NCBI RefSeq assembly: GCF_003112455.1
Contig: NZ_BDQX01000116.1
Coordinates: forward strand, 8,301 to 60,940
Origin: Paenibacillus agaridevorans
GTDB lineage: Bacteria; Bacillota; Bacilli; Paenibacillales; Paenibacillaceae
Length of the DNA: 52,640 nt
Direction: 5' to 3'
Shown: in pieces, positions 50,448 through 52,640 of the stretch
Position numbering within the stretch: the stretch's first letter is position 1
How the letters are laid out: each line of letters begins with the position of its first letter
Made by a program: the position numbers and the translations under genes
Notes under the pieces: generated by a model
What the model saw: the letters and a program-made list of their open reading frames with translations, nothing else
Database searches by the model: none
What the model was told of the DNA's origin: nothing

Positions 50448-50477
50448 ATTATAGTACAGGATGCCCGGCAAGGTCAA
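50448..50477 (-). promoter_or_regulatory. Promoter of the ykkCD riboswitch leader
   Basis: Minus strand TTGACC, 18-bp spacer, TATAAT; near-consensus. Confidence 0.7.
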
Positions 50478-50540
50478 GTGCAAGAATGCCGAATCTATGA
50501 TAGGATGAGGGAAGCTGCTGGAGGAAAGTAGGCGAGAGAA

Positions 50541-50996
50541 TTGGAGAATGATGAACAAAATAAGAAGGAGCGGCGGATCGAACAGCCTGTCATCTTGATT
50601 GACGGTCACTGCTACCTGTGTCAAGATATTGTTCGTTATTTGGTAAAGCGCGATTCCCGCGCCCGCTTCCGATTCGCTGCGTTGCAATCTCCCGCTGGCC
50701 GGTCGATTCTCAAGGCAATGAATGATGGCGGGGACGGGGACATGGATGATTTCGATTCTTTCATCCTTGCCGTTAACGGCCGTTACTACAACCGGTCGGG
50801 AGCAGCTCTCCGGGTATGGAAGGGACTTGGCGGCTGGCGTTCGCTGGCTTACGCGCTGATCGTCATACCCGCGCCAATCCGGGATGCCGTCTATCGGTTC
50901 ATCGCACGCAACAGATACCGCTGGTTCGGCAAGTCGGAGCAATGTTTGCTGCCAACCAAGGAAGTTAGGGAACGATTTCTGCCGGAAGGTTACTAA
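50541..50996 (+). CDS. DCC-family thiol-disulfide oxidoreductase (YuxK/DUF393)
   Basis: 151-residue protein with VILIDGHCYLCQDIVRYLVKRD: the DCC motif (Asp, Cys-x-x-Cys) near residue 19-27. The TTG start is the only in-frame initiation codon before the motif at a sensible distance, but the ribosome site is weak, so the start is uncertain. C-terminal part has an amphipathic, membrane-associated segment. Redox partner unknown. Confidence 0.85.
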   Translation: MENDEQNKKERRIEQPVILIDGHCYLCQDIVRYLVKRDSRARFRFAALQSPAGRSILKAMNDGGDGDMDDFDSFILAVNGRYYNRSGAALRVWKGLGGWRSLAYALIVIPAPIRDAVYRFIARNRYRWFGKSEQCLLPTKEVRERFLPEGY

Positions 50997-51020
50997 TTCT
51001 AAATAGATGGGGCTCGGTTC

Positions 51021-51899
51021 ATGAAACGATTTAAGAAGTTCTATATCGAAACAACGAGTATATGCAATTTATCCTGCCACTTCTGTCCGCCTACGCAGCG
51101 GGCGAAAGGGTTTATTTCGGTGGAGGATTTCATTAAAACGCTGGATCAAATAAAACCCTTTACCGACTATATTTATTTCCATGTCAAAGGGGAGCCGCTG
51201 CTGCATCCCAAGCTGGACGAGCTGCTGGATATTAGCCATGAGAAGGGCTTCAAGGTCAATATTACGACGAACGGGACGCTGATTTCCAAAAATCGTTCCA
51301 AGTTGCTGGGCAAACCCGCCCTCCGACAAATGAATTTCTCGCTTCACAGCTTCGATGGACATGCGGGCTCCAAGGATAAAGCCGGCTATCTGGCCGCTAT
51401 CCTGGACTTCGTACGCGAAGCGACAGCCCAGAGCGATCTCATCGTATCGTACAGGCTATGGAATCTGGATATGGATAACGAAGTTAACCAACAGCGGGAC
51501 AAAAACAGAGAGCTGCTCTCCATGATCGAAGAAGCGTACGGTCTCGACTATCACATTGAAGAGAAATTTAAGCCGGGTACAGGGGTAAAGATCCAGGATA
51601 GGATCTACCTTAATCAGGATCCGGAATTCAAGTGGCCCGATCTGAAGGAGCCTGAGGATGACGGAAAAGGTTTCTGTCATGCGCTTCGCAATCAGGCTGG
51701 CGTGCTGATCGACGGAACGGTCATTCCGTGCTGCCTCGATGGGGAGGGAGTCATTAACCTGGGCAATATTCACAATAGTCCGTTCGCGGATATTGTGGAG
51801 GGAGAGCGGGCTGTCAAGCTGTACGACGGCTTCTCGCGCAGGGAAGCCGTCGAAGAGCTGTGCCGGAAGTGCGGATACCGTCAACGCTTCGGGACGTAG
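51021..51899 (+). CDS. Radical SAM/SPASM-domain enzyme
   Basis: 292-residue radical SAM protein. C15-x3-C19-x2-C22 in TTSICNLSCHFCPP binds the [4Fe-4S] cluster; HVKGEPLLHPKL is the GE motif. The C-terminal cysteines (CHALRNQ, VIPCCLDGEG, ELCRKCGYRQRFG) form a SPASM auxiliary-cluster site. Such enzymes mature peptides or modify other substrates; no precursor peptide is visible nearby. It tail-overlaps the chloride channel gene by 19 bp. Confidence 0.9.
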   Translation: MKRFKKFYIETTSICNLSCHFCPPTQRAKGFISVEDFIKTLDQIKPFTDYIYFHVKGEPLLHPKLDELLDISHEKGFKVNITTNGTLISKNRSKLLGKPALRQMNFSLHSFDGHAGSKDKAGYLAAILDFVREATAQSDLIVSYRLWNLDMDNEVNQQRDKNRELLSMIEEAYGLDYHIEEKFKPGTGVKIQDRIYLNQDPEFKWPDLKEPEDDGKGFCHALRNQAGVLIDGTVIPCCLDGEGVINLGNIHNSPFADIVEGERAVKLYDGFSRREAVEELCRKCGYRQRFGT

Positions 51900-52640
51900 T
51901 GACGGATATGGGATTCGTAGATGCCTCGTCCATAGGCGGCATAGTAGCTGATCCCGCATGCCATGGCGAAGTAGGCAATACCTGCTGGACCAAACAGCTC
52001 CACTCCAAGCAACAAACAAGCGAGGGGAGCTCTTGATGCGGCTCCAAAGACGGCGATAAGACCCAATGCGGCCAGGAACGGCGAGGGCAGCGATAACAGC
52101 GGCGCCAATGCGCTGCCGAGCGTGCCGCCAATGACAAAGAGCGGCGTGACCTCGCCTCCAAAGAAGCCGGCTCCTAATGTGAGAGATGTAAAAAGAAGCT
52201 TCCAAGCAAAGTCTTGAGGGGCTGCCGTTCCATCAAACGAATCCGCTAACAACGGAAGTCCCAAACCTAAGTAGTCGCGCGTTCCGAGACAATATACGAG
52301 TGCAATAATAATAAGACCGCCGACAATAGGGCGAACCGCGGGATGAGGCACATACCGGACAAACAGCCATTTCAGCGACGAGGTAAGCCGTATGAACAGC
52401 TTGGCGGCGATACCGAACAGTATCGCGGCCGCCGCCACCTGCGCCGTTACGAGCCAATCGAGCTCGGGCAGCGGGCCAATCCTGTAATGGCTATGATGCG
52501 CTCCCCAGGCAAGCGTAACATAATGACCTGTAAATGCGGCAAGCAAAGCGGGAATCAAGGCTCGGAACCGCATGCGTTTCGGCGCAGCCACTTCGATGCT
52601 GAAGACCGTACCGGCGAGCGGAGTGCCGAACACGGAGCCG
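51881..52640 (-). CDS. CLC-family ion channel/antiporter (5' end outside window)
   Basis: C-terminal portion of a CLC protein, running off the window end (upstream, minus strand). Visible: repeated hydrophobic helices, LLFTSLTLGAGFFGGEVTPLFVIGGTLGSALAPLL at the ion pathway, and FGAASRAPLACLLLGVELFG. The motif GGEVTP stands where classical CLC has GxFxP, so selectivity may differ from chloride. The stop at 51881 overlaps the radical SAM gene. Only the last 250 or so residues are present. Confidence 0.85.
   Translation of the reverse strand, partial: GSVFGTPLAGTVFSIEVAAPKRMRFRALIPALLAAFTGHYVTLAWGAHHSHYRIGPLPELDWLVTAQVAAAAILFGIAAKLFIRLTSSLKWLFVRYVPHPAVRPIVGGLIIIALVYCLGTRDYLGLGLPLLADSFDGTAAPQDFAWKLLFTSLTLGAGFFGGEVTPLFVIGGTLGSALAPLLSLPSPFLAALGLIAVFGAASRAPLACLLLGVELFGPAGIAYFAMACGISYYAAYGRGIYESHIRHYVPKR

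Overview
The window (about 52.6 kb, GC moderately above 50%) is chromosomal DNA of a low-to-mid GC, spore-forming member of the Bacillota. It is most likely Paenibacillus or a close relative. Supporting content: an mrfA/mrfB repair pair, a bacillithiol disulfide reductase (YpdA), a SleB-type cortex hydrolase, a Bacillus-type pdhABCD operon, ykhA, a YdjO zinc ribbon, an XerS-type recombinase, and a ykkCD pair behind a guanidine-I riboswitch. I found no rRNA, tRNA, CRISPR array, prophage or complete insertion sequence. Almost every gene is intact; the genes at both window edges run off the sequence.

Layout. 1-6.6 kb: a tightly overlapping rightward operon with MrfA helicase, MrfB exonuclease, a HAD phosphatase, an Fpg/MutM-like protein that has lost key catalytic residues, a stand-alone receiver-like protein and an RlmM-like methyltransferase. 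6.6-10.8 kb: a dispersed MITE-like repeat, a promoter followed at once by a strong terminator, a Ser/Thr kinase fused to a degenerate MinD/ParA-like domain, and a two-component system. 10.8-13.9 kb: a nitrilase, two GNAT proteins and a PhnP-like metallohydrolase. 13.9-16.3 kb: a long structured leader with a short upstream ORF and two terminators, then a MutS2 relative without the Smr domain. 16.3-19.1 kb: thiN, a TRIC/UPF0126 membrane protein, a low-molecular-weight phosphatase and an esterase.

19.3-24.5 kb: the pyruvate dehydrogenase operon pdhABCD, with a second copy of the repeat between E1-beta and E2. 24.5-28.4 kb: ykhA, thyA-dfrA and gltD. 28.4-34.5 kb: small hypothetical genes, a membrane-anchored lysozyme-like protein, topB, a HAD hydrolase, a 74-residue protein whose promoter carries two LexA (SOS) boxes, and an orphan ABC ATPase. 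34.5-39.9 kb: a DUF3298 protein, an APC permease, a MOSC protein, an APH-like kinase and a ChbG/YdjC deacetylase. 39.9-43.4 kb: a MoxR-DUF58-membrane protein operon. 43.5-52.6 kb: ypdA, a conserved protein of unknown function, xerS, a SleB-like hydrolase, a DsbA/FrnE-like protein, a lactonase-type beta-propeller, ydjO, ykkCD with its riboswitch, a DCC thiol oxidoreductase, a radical SAM protein and a partial CLC transporter.

Best candidates for undescribed biology: (1) the uORF and double-terminator leader before the Smr-less MutS2 homologue, which looks like ribosome-sensing attenuation; (2) the catalytically degenerate Fpg homologue inside the MrfAB operon, a possible lesion-recognition partner; (3) a LexA-controlled small protein of unknown function; (4) the kinase-MinD fusion; (5) a dispersed element with a covarying hairpin.
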